A stretch of DNA of 64,000 nucleotides from Hyphomonadaceae bacterium (lineage in GTDB: Bacteria > Pseudomonadota > Alphaproteobacteria > Caulobacterales > Aquidulcibacteraceae). The DNA is taken from contig JAHBYF010000002.1 in NCBI GenBank assembly GCA_019636095.1, positions 434,001 through 498,000 of the forward strand. Reading direction: 5' to 3'. How positions within the stretch are numbered: position 1 is the stretch's first letter; every line of letters begins with the position of its first letter. The notes below the pieces were generated by a model that saw only the letters and a list, made by a program, of their open reading frames with translations, was not told the DNA's origin and searched no databases. This document shows positions 55,164 to 62,626 of the stretch, piece by piece. The position numbers and the translations under genes were made by a program.

Positions 55164-56354
55164 TTACGCCGGCCCCGGCGGATGCGGCGAAGCCGGAGGC
55201 GACTCTTCTTCGCTCGGCGCCTCAGGCGCGGGCGACCCCGTGTCACTTGTCGTCACAGGGGCCGGCGGGACTTCGGCCGATGGAGTTGCTTCCGGCGGCG
55301 CGGGCTCGTTTGGCGGCGCAACAGGCGCCGTAACCTGTGGCGGCGGCTCTTGCGGCGGTGTCTGCACTTGCGCAACCGGCGGCGCTTCTGGCGCCGGCGC
55401 GGGTGTCACGGCAGCAGGTTCGTCTGGCCCGCCGCCTGCCACCGCGTAAGCGTTCACGCCAAACCACGCTAACCGCAGCACGCACGCCAGCACCATCGAT
55501 ACGAGCACATATCCAATCAGCACGCCTGCGATCAGCGGAGATGAGAGCACCTCGCCCATACGCGCAAACAGTCGTCCGGCATCTCCGTCACGCACCCCTT
55601 CGTGCACCACAGAATACATCGCTTGCCCGACCGGAATACGAACCAGCGCCTGGAGCGCGAATCCAACCGCGACATAGATCGTCATGATGACGAGGAAGGC
55701 GCCGAGCATATCCCAGAACCGTCCACGCGTGGCGCTCCAGGTGCCAAAGAACGCGAACTCTTCGCGCGCAATACTTGTCGCCGCCGCTGGCGAGAGACGC
55801 GTCGCCACCCAGAGCAACAACGCGAGCAGACCAAGCGGCGCGAGCGCGCCAAGCACCATCATTAAAATTCGAAACGCCGGCGCCGCGCCGTTGATCGCAA
55901 TCAGCGTGCCGTAAAACAGGCCCACCACGCCACAGAACGCGACCCAGAGAACAACCCAGAGCAAGTAAGTGAGAAACACCCGCAAGGTGTCGGCGTTCAG
56001 CGCAAGCCCGAGCACCCCACCAGTCTCGCCACGCACCAGCCAACGCAGGCACGCCGCTTCATAAACAGACATCCATAGCAATGCGACCAGGACGTAAACG
56101 CCAAACCACGGCGCCACCGCCAGCACCGTCGCCATAGCCGGCTCTGGCGGCTCGCCGCCTTCGTGCGCGGCCCGCATTGCACGCGCATACCACTCGACAA
56201 CGCCAGAGAGCGCGGGCCACGCCGCCGCAACGAACGCTGCACCGATCAAGCAGGCGCCGATCAAATACCCAATCGTCGCGCCGGTCAGCACGAAGCGTCG
56301 CTCGCGGCCTCGAAACGCGTAGAGCCCGGCCTGCACAGCAGAAAATTCGGCCAT
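55164..56354 (-). CDS. Multi-spanning membrane protein, first of a tandem paralogous pair
   Basis: The 396-residue protein has about six membrane segments in residues 20-320 and a Pro/Ala/Thr-rich tail (325-396) that looks disordered. It is clearly paralogous to its upstream neighbour: both share an N-terminal ...AFR.RE segment, a central AACLRWLVRGETGGVLGLAL then ADTLRVFLTYLLWVV, an SPAAATSIAREEFAFFGTWSATRGRFWDMLGAFLV stretch (read from about 205) and a final LAWFGVNAYAV. The ATG at 56354 is separated from the previous stop by one base, suggesting coupling. Family and function unknown; a transport or sensing role is only a guess. Confidence 0.8.
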   Translation of the reverse strand: MAEFSAVQAGLYAFRGRERRFVLTGATIGYLIGACLIGAAFVAAAWPALSGVVEWYARAMRAAHEGGEPPEPAMATVLAVAPWFGVYVLVALLWMSVYEAACLRWLVRGETGGVLGLALNADTLRVFLTYLLWVVLWVAFCGVVGLFYGTLIAINGAAPAFRILMMVLGALAPLGLLALLLWVATRLSPAAATSIAREEFAFFGTWSATRGRFWDMLGAFLVIMTIYVAVGFALQALVRIPVGQAMYSVVHEGVRDGDAGRLFARMGEVLSSPLIAGVLIGYVLVSMVLACVLRLAWFGVNAYAVAGGGPDEPAAVTPAPAPEAPPVAQVQTPPQEPPPQVTAPVAPPNEPAPPEATPSAEVPPAPVTTSDTGSPAPEAPSEEESPPASPHPPGPA

Positions 56355-56355
56355 G

Positions 56356-57327
56356 CTACGCGCCGCTCACCGTGATCTTGCCCTCTTCGAGCGCGAGCGC
56401 GGCCGCCCGTGCATTCACGCCGAACAGAGCAATGTAGAACATCATCGAGGCGAAGCTCAGGGCCACAATAATCGCGATGACACCCGCCATGTATTGCGGC
56501 GTCGCGAACGCGCGGAACGCCTCCTCAGCGCTTTGCGGTTCAGTGTGACCGATGCTGCTCGCCGCCGACATTCCCACCATCACCCCAAACGCCACTTCGA
56601 CGGCGATAACGAAGACAAAGAACATCAGGAACAACAAAACGAACGCGCCCAACAACGCCCAGAAACGGCCCTTCGATACTGTCCAGGCATCAAAGAACGC
56701 AAATTTCTTCCGGGCGACCGAAGTGGCGGCAGCTGGCGCGAAACGCACGCTGAAATAGATCAACGCGACCACGACGAGAAGACCAATGACCAGCGGAACG
56801 ATTACAGCGTTCGCCGAAGGCTCTGCGCCGCCCTGCATGCCCATCATGATCGATGCGAATGCCCCGCCAGCTACAATCGCGCATACGATGTAGAACGCGA
56901 TGAGCAACAGGAACCAGACCCAATAGCCGAAATACACGCGCCATGTGTCGGCGCCGAGCGACAAACCGAACAGCCCGCTTGTCTCGCCATGAATCATCCA
57001 CCGCAAGCACGCCGCTTCATAGGAAGCGAGCAAAATGTAGTAGCCGAGCAGCAGCAGAAAGTATGTCGGTGCAATCGACATCACGCTCTGCGGCGGCATC
57101 ATCGCGTCCATCGAAGGTTGTCCGCCCCCCGCCGCTCCAGCACTCGACGAACTGATGCTTGCAGCCCAATTCATATAGTCGATGAAGGCTTGCCAGTTCA
57201 GCGCCGAGAAAGCGCCGAACATAACGATTGCGACTACGGCAAAAGCTATCGTCGCTGGCAACAGCACCGCCTTTTCGCGTTTGCGAAAAGCGAAAAAGGT
57301 CGCGTTCAGAGCCTGCTTGTCGGACAT
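56356..57327 (-). CDS. Multi-spanning membrane protein, second of a tandem paralogous pair
   Basis: The 323-residue protein has about six membrane segments and shares with its downstream neighbour the motifs AACLRWMIHGETSGLFGL, LGADTWRVYFGYWVWFLL, FAPAAATSVARKKFAFFDAW and a final FGVNARAAALALEEGKI. It lacks the proline-rich tail of the paralogue. The ATG at 57327 follows GGGGGT, and is preferred over two upstream codons in the frame. Function unknown. The pair follows a VOC-protein gene on the same strand with a 46-bp gap. Confidence 0.8.
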   Translation of the reverse strand: MSDKQALNATFFAFRKREKAVLLPATIAFAVVAIVMFGAFSALNWQAFIDYMNWAASISSSSAGAAGGGQPSMDAMMPPQSVMSIAPTYFLLLLGYYILLASYEAACLRWMIHGETSGLFGLSLGADTWRVYFGYWVWFLLLIAFYIVCAIVAGGAFASIMMGMQGGAEPSANAVIVPLVIGLLVVVALIYFSVRFAPAAATSVARKKFAFFDAWTVSKGRFWALLGAFVLLFLMFFVFVIAVEVAFGVMVGMSAASSIGHTEPQSAEEAFRAFATPQYMAGVIAIIVALSFASMMFYIALFGVNARAAALALEEGKITVSGA

Positions 57328-57373
57328 GTCTACCCCCATCTTGGCCAGAGCATGCATCTGACCCGCGGCAGGA

Positions 57374-58162
57374 TCAATCGGGCTTTCGTGTCGTTTCTAT
57401 CATCAGGGTGGGCACGCCACAGGTTTTGTCGCGGACGGTGAACACGCGCGTACCGGGCTTCATGCCGGGCCGGACCTCCGACACATCCAGCCCGGCTTCG
57501 GCAAGGCGCGCACGCGCCGCATCGGCGTTGGCGACGCGCCAGGAAATACCCCACAGCTTGTCCCGGTCGTCGGTTAGGGCTGGGTCGTGGACGATTTCAA
57601 CGATCGCGTCGCCGCAGCGGAAGAACATCAACCGTCGGCCCGCCACCTCCCGATCAAGCCGCATGTCCAAACCGAGGCGTGCGCCATAGAGCGCTCCAGC
57701 GCGCTCAGGGTTAGGCGTGCGGATCACGATATGATCCAGCCCCACGGCGGCGCTGAACTCCCGCGTTTGACTGCGCTGCATGAAAAACAGACGCACGCCA
57801 TGCGTGCGCTCCGTGTTCGCCCGAAAGCTGCACGCGCCATCGCGCTCAATGATCGCGTCCGGCGCCAAGCCGATACGCTCGCAACGCCCATGAAGGCGCT
57901 CTATATCATCCGTAGCGAAGACCAAACTTTTCAGTCCCTCGCCGCCATCTTGCAAAGCGGCTTCGAGACGCGAAGCGCCAGGCCCCACCGGCGCCATCAA
58001 TTCAACTGCGAGATTGCGCGTATCGATCAACGCTGTCGCAACATCGTCGCGAACCAGCGCCTGCTGCGCGGTGCGGTCTAGCAACGTTTCATACAAAGAC
58101 ACGCCGCGCTCGATATCGCGCACCGCAATCACGACATGATCGAATCCGGTGATCAATCGCAC
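57374..58162 (-). CDS. Glyoxalase/dioxygenase-type (VOC) protein with two domains
   Basis: The protein (262 residues) has two vicinal-oxygen-chelate domains: FDHVVIAVRDIERGVSLYET at 5-130 and LDHIVIRTPNPERAGALYGA with LMFFRCGDAIVEIVHDP at 140-262. Such pairs form one metal site and act on small carbonyls or catechols; the true substrate is not known. The frame extends far upstream over another gene, so I chose the GTG at 58162, which overlaps the end of the preceding lipoprotein gene by 10 bp; a TTG at 58156 is equally possible. It lies downstream of dapF. Confidence 0.85.
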   Translation of the reverse strand: MRLITGFDHVVIAVRDIERGVSLYETLLDRTAQQALVRDDVATALIDTRNLAVELMAPVGPGASRLEAALQDGGEGLKSLVFATDDIERLHGRCERIGLAPDAIIERDGACSFRANTERTHGVRLFFMQRSQTREFSAAVGLDHIVIRTPNPERAGALYGARLGLDMRLDREVAGRRLMFFRCGDAIVEIVHDPALTDDRDKLWGISWRVANADAARARLAEAGLDVSEVRPGMKPGTRVFTVRDKTCGVPTLMIETTRKPD

Positions 58163-58572
58163 CCGTCCCGGCGCCCCTGAAAGAGCGTGCGGTCGGGCCC
58201 ATCGCCTACAACCGATATCCGCAGGCGGTCGCCGTGCGCGTCGATAAACGCGCGTCCGCCTTCCAGCGACCCGCCTTCGCCGCGCGCCACCCGCCAGCAC
58301 CGCGCCGCCGCACCGGTCGCGTCCAGTTCACACAGCGAATGTCCCTGGTCCGACGGCTCCAACGTAAAGCGCGTCGACACGGGAGGCCCCGCTTGGCGAT
58401 ATACCAGTCGTGTTCCCGCCAGCACGTCCGGCCGCGTGCGATCCGGGAGCCAACGCATGCTGGACGCGCCGGCGTCGCGATTGATCCAGCAGCCGCGCAA
58501 TTGCTCGTCCGGCGTTGGCGCCGGGGCGGTGGCGCAGGCCACCAGCATCAGGCAGGCGAGAGCTGTTCTCAT
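58153..58572 (-). CDS. Small lipoprotein of unknown function
   Basis: The 139-residue protein has a lipoprotein signal (RTALACLMLVAC, lipobox LVAC). The mature part has a CWINRDAGASSMRWLPDRTR segment, a TRFTLEPSDQGHSLCELDA strand and AARCWRVARGEG. Four cysteines in the mature part could form two disulfides. The shape, with a short lipocalin-like or small beta-sheet layout, is not enough to name a family. It overlaps the dapF stop by 4 bp and the VOC gene by 10 bp. Confidence 0.75.
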   Translation of the reverse strand: MRTALACLMLVACATAPAPTPDEQLRGCWINRDAGASSMRWLPDRTRPDVLAGTRLVYRQAGPPVSTRFTLEPSDQGHSLCELDATGAAARCWRVARGEGGSLEGGRAFIDAHGDRLRISVVGDGPDRTLFQGRRDGCD

Positions 58573-59384
58573 GCGGCGGGCATTTCCCCCGAGGTTTCCA
58601 ATTCAATCGGCCCCGTCATCAATACCCTGTCATCGCCGGCGCGCCATTCAATCTCCAGTGAACCGCCATCGGCAAGCACTTCGACCTTGCGGCCTGTCCG
58701 CCCCTGACGATGCGCCGCCACCACTGCCGCGCATGCTCCGGTCCCGCATGCTTTTGTCAGCCCCGCGCCGCGCTCCCAAACCCGCAAGCGGATCTGCTCG
58801 GGCGAACGCACTTCGGCGAAACCAACATTCACCCGCTGCGGGAACAACGGATCGTGCTCCACTTTGGGCCCAAGGCTCTCGATCGGAATAGCGCGCACAT
58901 CGTTCACAAAGAAAACCACATGCGGGTTGCCCATGTTGACGGCGCCTGGCCCCGCGTGACCGCCCGCTTCGAAGTCGAGCTGCACCGTGTCCATCGCCTT
59001 GGCGATTGGAATCTCTTCCCAACGCAGCAGCGGCGAACCCATGTCGACGGTGATCAGTTTTTCCGCGCGCCGTTCTGCGTAGAGCATGCCTGCCGGCGTC
59101 TCGATCCGCCGCGAGGCCGCGCCGCCTTCTTCCATCAGCAACCAAGCCACACAGCGCGTCGCGTTCCCACACGCATCGACTTCGCCGCCATTGGAATTCC
59201 AAATGCGCATGTAGGCGTCGCCGCGTATGGAGCGCTCCATCGCAATCACCTGATCGCAACCGAGCCCGGTCTCACGATCGGCGATCGCCTGCGCTTGCGC
59301 CTGTGACAGCGGCAACGACCCTCGCGACCGTGCATCGATGATGACGAAATCGTTGCCGCAGCCGTTCATTTTGAAATAGCGCAT
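58569..59384 (-). CDS. dapF: Diaminopimelate epimerase
   Basis: DapF converts LL- to meso-diaminopimelate, the cell-wall and lysine precursor. The 271-residue protein has MNGCGNDFVIID, the first catalytic Cys in VDACGNATRCVAW, MGNPHVVFFV, and the second in TKACGTGACAAVVAAHRQGR. A TTG three codons upstream gives a slightly longer frame, but the ATG at 59384 gives the typical start RYFKMNG. It is the first gene of a dapF-lipoprotein-VOC set on the minus strand, divergent from the peptidase gene. Confidence 0.97.
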   Translation of the reverse strand: MRYFKMNGCGNDFVIIDARSRGSLPLSQAQAQAIADRETGLGCDQVIAMERSIRGDAYMRIWNSNGGEVDACGNATRCVAWLLMEEGGAASRRIETPAGMLYAERRAEKLITVDMGSPLLRWEEIPIAKAMDTVQLDFEAGGHAGPGAVNMGNPHVVFFVNDVRAIPIESLGPKVEHDPLFPQRVNVGFAEVRSPEQIRLRVWERGAGLTKACGTGACAAVVAAHRQGRTGRKVEVLADGGSLEIEWRAGDDRVLMTGPIELETSGEMPAA

Positions 59385-59505
59385 TGGGCGCAATGTAAGA
59401 TGTTTCGCCGTCTCGCGCTATGGCGCCGCCATGCGTCGCGAAAGCCTTTCCCAACCGTTCACAATCTGCTTGGTTGCCACAAAATTGAGGATCGAGGGAC
59501 TTTCA

Positions 59506-61626
59506 ATGCGCTTAGCCATTCTCGCAGCGACAGCCTTGGCGCTCGCACTCGCCGCATGCGCCAGTGCGTCGAGCACCACCACAACAGCCGCCAACACGGA
59601 GACCACGCCAGCCATGACCGCTGAAGACCCATACCTCTGGCTGGAAGACGTCGAAGGCGAGCGAGCGTTGACTTGGGTGCGCGAACAGAACGCGCGCTCA
59701 TTGCCGCAACTCGAAAACGATCCGCGCTATCCCCAATTGCTGGCCGACGCGACCGCACTCGCCAACAGCCGCGATCGTTTGCCGACCGGCGGCATCTTCG
59801 AAGGCCATTATTACAATTTCTGGCAAGACGAGACCCACGTGCGCGGCATCTATCGCCGCGCACGCCTTGCTGACTTCGCGCGTAACGGCGCCCCGCAATG
59901 GGAAACCGTGCTGGACATCGACGCCATCGCCACCGCCGAAAACGCCAACTGGGTGTTCAAAGGCATCGACTGCCTTGAAGGCACGACGCTCTGCCTTGTG
60001 GCGCTCTCCGACGGCGGCAAGGACGCCACCACCTATCGCGAATACGACATGGCCACGCGCAGCTTCGTGGCGAACGGCTTCGTCCTGCCCGAAGCCAAGT
60101 CCGGCGTGACCTGGCTCGATCGCAACACGCTCATCGTCGCCACCGACTGGGGACCGGGCACGATGACCGAAAGCGGCTACCCGTTCGTGGTGAAACGCTG
60201 GACACGCGGCACGCCGCTCGCGTCTGCCGTGGAGATCATGCGCGGCGACGCCACCGACGTGGGCGTCTTCGGCGGCGTGCTGCAAGACACCGATGGCGCG
60301 CGCATCCCGATCGCCGTGCGTGCAACCACCTTCTTCGAATCCACCAACTTCCGTCTCGACGACGCTCAGCCGCAACAGATCAATCTTCCGGAAAAGTCTT
60401 CGATCCAGGGTCTCTATCAGGGCTACCTGATCGCCACGTTACAGGAGGCGTGGCGCGGCTACCCGCAAGGCGCGCTGATCGCCTATCCGCTCAGCGAAAC
60501 CGGCAGCGAAAACCCGCGGGTCACGGTTCTCTTCGCACCAAACGCGCGCCAATCGATCGAGGGCGTTTCGATCACCCACGACGCCATTCTTGTCGCTGGC
60601 TACGAAAATGTTCGCGGCCGCCTGCTGCGCATCGCCCGCAACGGTACTACCTGGGCGACCACCACCATCGCGCTGCCCGAAAACGGCTCCGTCAACATGG
60701 CCGGTTCATCGCCCACCGAGAGCCAGGCGTTCGCGGTGTTCGAGGACTTCCTGACGCCAGACACCCTCTATGCGCTCGACAACCATGCCACCCGAGCGCG
60801 TTCGCTGCGTTCGCTGCCGGCGCAATTCGATTCGTCGCCCTACGTTTCCGAACAATACGAGGCGGTGAGCCAGGACGGCACGCGCGTCCCGTACTTCGTG
60901 CTGCGCCGGCGCGACATTGAATTCAACGGCCAGAACCCGACGCTGCTTTACGCCTATGGCGGCTTCCAGGTTTCGATGACGCCGGGCTATTCGCCAAATG
61001 TCGGCAAGCTCTGGCTCGATCGCGGCGGCGTCTATGTGCTCGCCAACATCCGCGGCGGCGGCGAGTTCGGTCCCGCCTGGCACCAGGCTGGCCTCCGCAC
61101 CCATCGCCAAGTCATCTATGACGACTTCTACGCGGTCGAACACGATCTCGTAGAACGCCGCATCACCAGCCCGCGCCGCCTTGGCATTATGGGCGGCTCG
61201 AACGGCGGCTTGCTGATGGGCGTCATGCTCAATCAGCATCCGGAGATGATCAACGCCGCCGTGGTACAGGTGCCGCTCTTGGACATGCTGCGTTACGACC
61301 AACTCCTCGCCGGCGCCTCCTGGGTCGACGAATATGGCTCGCCCGCCAATCCCGAAGAGCGCGCCTTCTTGGAGACCATCTCGCCGTATCAAAACCTGCG
61401 CCGGCGCGATGATTTCCCGATGCCGCTCGTCGTGACGTCAACCAAAGACGACCGCGTCCATCCCGGCCACGCGCGCAAATACGTCGCCCGCATGCAAGAA
61501 CTCGGCATGCCGGTTCTCTATTACGAGAACATCGACGGCGGTCACGCCGCCGCCGCCAACCTCAACGAAGCCGCGCGCCGCCGCTCCCTTGAGTACACCT
61601 ACTTGATGCAGCGTTTGATGGACTAA
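59506..61626 (+). CDS. Secreted prolyl oligopeptidase (family S9)
   Basis: S9A peptidases cleave short peptides after proline. The protein (706 residues) has a lipoprotein-type signal (RLAILAATALALALAAC), with GAGGGA seven bases before the ATG at 59506. The seven-bladed propeller (about 80-440) starts with DPYLWLEDVEGERALTWVRE, typical for the family, and the hydrolase domain has GGSNGGLLMGVMLNQHP with the nucleophile Ser, Asp in TSTKDDRVHPGHA and His in DGGHAAAAN. The IRGGGEFGPAWHQAG segment is also diagnostic. It stands alone, with a palindromic repeat after it. Confidence 0.95.
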   Translation: MRLAILAATALALALAACASASSTTTTAANTETTPAMTAEDPYLWLEDVEGERALTWVREQNARSLPQLENDPRYPQLLADATALANSRDRLPTGGIFEGHYYNFWQDETHVRGIYRRARLADFARNGAPQWETVLDIDAIATAENANWVFKGIDCLEGTTLCLVALSDGGKDATTYREYDMATRSFVANGFVLPEAKSGVTWLDRNTLIVATDWGPGTMTESGYPFVVKRWTRGTPLASAVEIMRGDATDVGVFGGVLQDTDGARIPIAVRATTFFESTNFRLDDAQPQQINLPEKSSIQGLYQGYLIATLQEAWRGYPQGALIAYPLSETGSENPRVTVLFAPNARQSIEGVSITHDAILVAGYENVRGRLLRIARNGTTWATTTIALPENGSVNMAGSSPTESQAFAVFEDFLTPDTLYALDNHATRARSLRSLPAQFDSSPYVSEQYEAVSQDGTRVPYFVLRRRDIEFNGQNPTLLYAYGGFQVSMTPGYSPNVGKLWLDRGGVYVLANIRGGGEFGPAWHQAGLRTHRQVIYDDFYAVEHDLVERRITSPRRLGIMGGSNGGLLMGVMLNQHPEMINAAVVQVPLLDMLRYDQLLAGASWVDEYGSPANPEERAFLETISPYQNLRRRDDFPMPLVVTSTKDDRVHPGHARKYVARMQELGMPVLYYENIDGGHAAAANLNEAARRRSLEYTYLMQRLMD

Positions 61627-61635
61627 GGCGTCCTG

Positions 61636-61706
61636 CTTCGACACGCTCAGCATGACGCCAATTCATGCAACGGTGCTTCAGTAGCGTCACCCTGAGCTCG
61701 TCGAAG
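61636..61706. repeat. Extragenic palindromic repeat (REP-like), 23-bp arms
   Basis: CTTCGACACGCTCAGCATGA (61636-61655, continuing CGC) and GCGTCACCCTGAGCTCGTCG (61684-61703, continuing AAG) are imperfect inverted copies with four mismatches over 23 bp and a 25-bp spacer. The CTTCGAC..GCTCAG..TGACG core is of the type repeated between genes in many GC-rich bacteria. It lies 9 bp after the peptidase stop and could form a hairpin in its mRNA end. Confidence 0.75.
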
Positions 61707-61786
61707 GGCGACGCGGGTCCTCGCGCAGCACCTTGCCGTCTCACGCATCCGTCCTAAACTCCAACTCGAAGCTTAGGATCAAAGCC

Positions 61787-62059
61787 ATGAGCGACGCAGT
61801 CGGCCCCGGCGATCTTGTTCTGTGCGTCAACGCCGCGCCAAACCACATGACCGGAGAAGCCGTCCCGCTGATTGCCGGCGAGACTTACGTTGTCGGCGCG
61901 GTCATGGAATTCGCCTGCCCCTGCGGACGCTCCGACGCGCTGCTCGATATCGGCATCGATTTCGCTTGGTGCCAATCGCGCTTCAGGCTTCTGCCGAAAC
62001 CCAAATTCAAAGCCGAGCCCAAAGCGCAAGAAATATCCAAGCCGAAGGAAAAGGTGTGA
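61787..62059 (+). CDS. Small cysteine-containing protein of unknown function
   Basis: This 90-residue protein reads GDLVLCVNAAPNHMTGEAVP, LIAGETYVVGAVMEFACPCG, then DIGIDFAWCQSRFRLLPKPK and a Lys-rich tail. The order of GDLV.CV, L..G..Y.V and WC..RFR.LP is like small proteins often found in prophages of alphaproteobacteria, from memory. The extra CPC may bind a metal. AGGA precedes the ATG at 61787; upstream in-frame starts are rejected. The neighbours are not phage genes. Confidence 0.75.
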   Translation: MSDAVGPGDLVLCVNAAPNHMTGEAVPLIAGETYVVGAVMEFACPCGRSDALLDIGIDFAWCQSRFRLLPKPKFKAEPKAQEISKPKEKV

Positions 62060-62177
62060 CAAACGCCTTATGCGGGATCGATCTATGGTCTGCAGTTGGC
62101 CCATTGCGGACATTCATCAATTCGCCAAACGTCGTTAAATCGTGTTCTTGGAAATGCGCTCGGTGGAGCAGAGGTGA

Positions 62178-62519
62178 ATGGCATACTTGAAGCTAGAAAC
62201 AATCAACGGGAACTTGACGATTGGTAGCGTCTACCGGCTCTTTGTTGTCGGCTGGGTACTCGGCTTCGGTATCCTTTTCACCGCGATTGCTTTGTTCATT
62301 TTCGTATCAGCGGCGATCACGGGCGAAGCGAATATCAACGGCGTGCACGTGCGTGATCGAACTCAGGTCATTGCCACATTTGCGCCAGTGCTTGCCGTAC
62401 CCATTATCATATTTGTTCAGGGCTTTATCGCAGCTGGCCTTATGACTTTTGGCGTCCGCATCTACCGGCTTTGGTCCCCACTAACGGTCGAGTCCACGAG
62501 TGGATACGAAAAGTTGTAA
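62178..62519 (+). CDS. Small membrane protein of unknown function
   Basis: The 113-residue protein has two membrane segments (about 20-48 and 68-98: LFVVGWVLGFGILFTAIALF and FAPVLAVPIIIFVQGFIAAG) joined by a polar loop NINGVHVRDRTQ. The region 62060-62520 is lower in G+C than its neighbours, which suggests recent acquisition or relaxed selection. It begins 118 bp after the small cysteine protein on the same strand. A GAGG-like site (AGAGGTGA) precedes the ATG at 62178. No family recognised. Confidence 0.6.
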   Translation: MAYLKLETINGNLTIGSVYRLFVVGWVLGFGILFTAIALFIFVSAAITGEANINGVHVRDRTQVIATFAPVLAVPIIIFVQGFIAAGLMTFGVRIYRLWSPLTVESTSGYEKL

Positions 62520-62626
62520 TGCCTTCCCGACGCAAATGTCAGCTTCCGGCGATTTCCAGCCGCCCATGCGGTCCCGGCGTTCCACCTTTGATCGAGCGGT
62601 CAATTCCATCAGCAGTGATCGCGCGT

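Noticed and set aside
55157..55176. CCGGC/GCCGG mini-hairpin at the uvrA and membrane-protein stop codons
   Set aside because: The arms are only 5 bp and there is no T-run; chance is likely in GC-rich DNA.
62579..62593. GTTC-CACCTTT-GATC, close to the uvrA SOS box
   Set aside because: The second half is GATC, not GTTC, and it lies between two convergent 3' ends, so it cannot serve a promoter of either gene.
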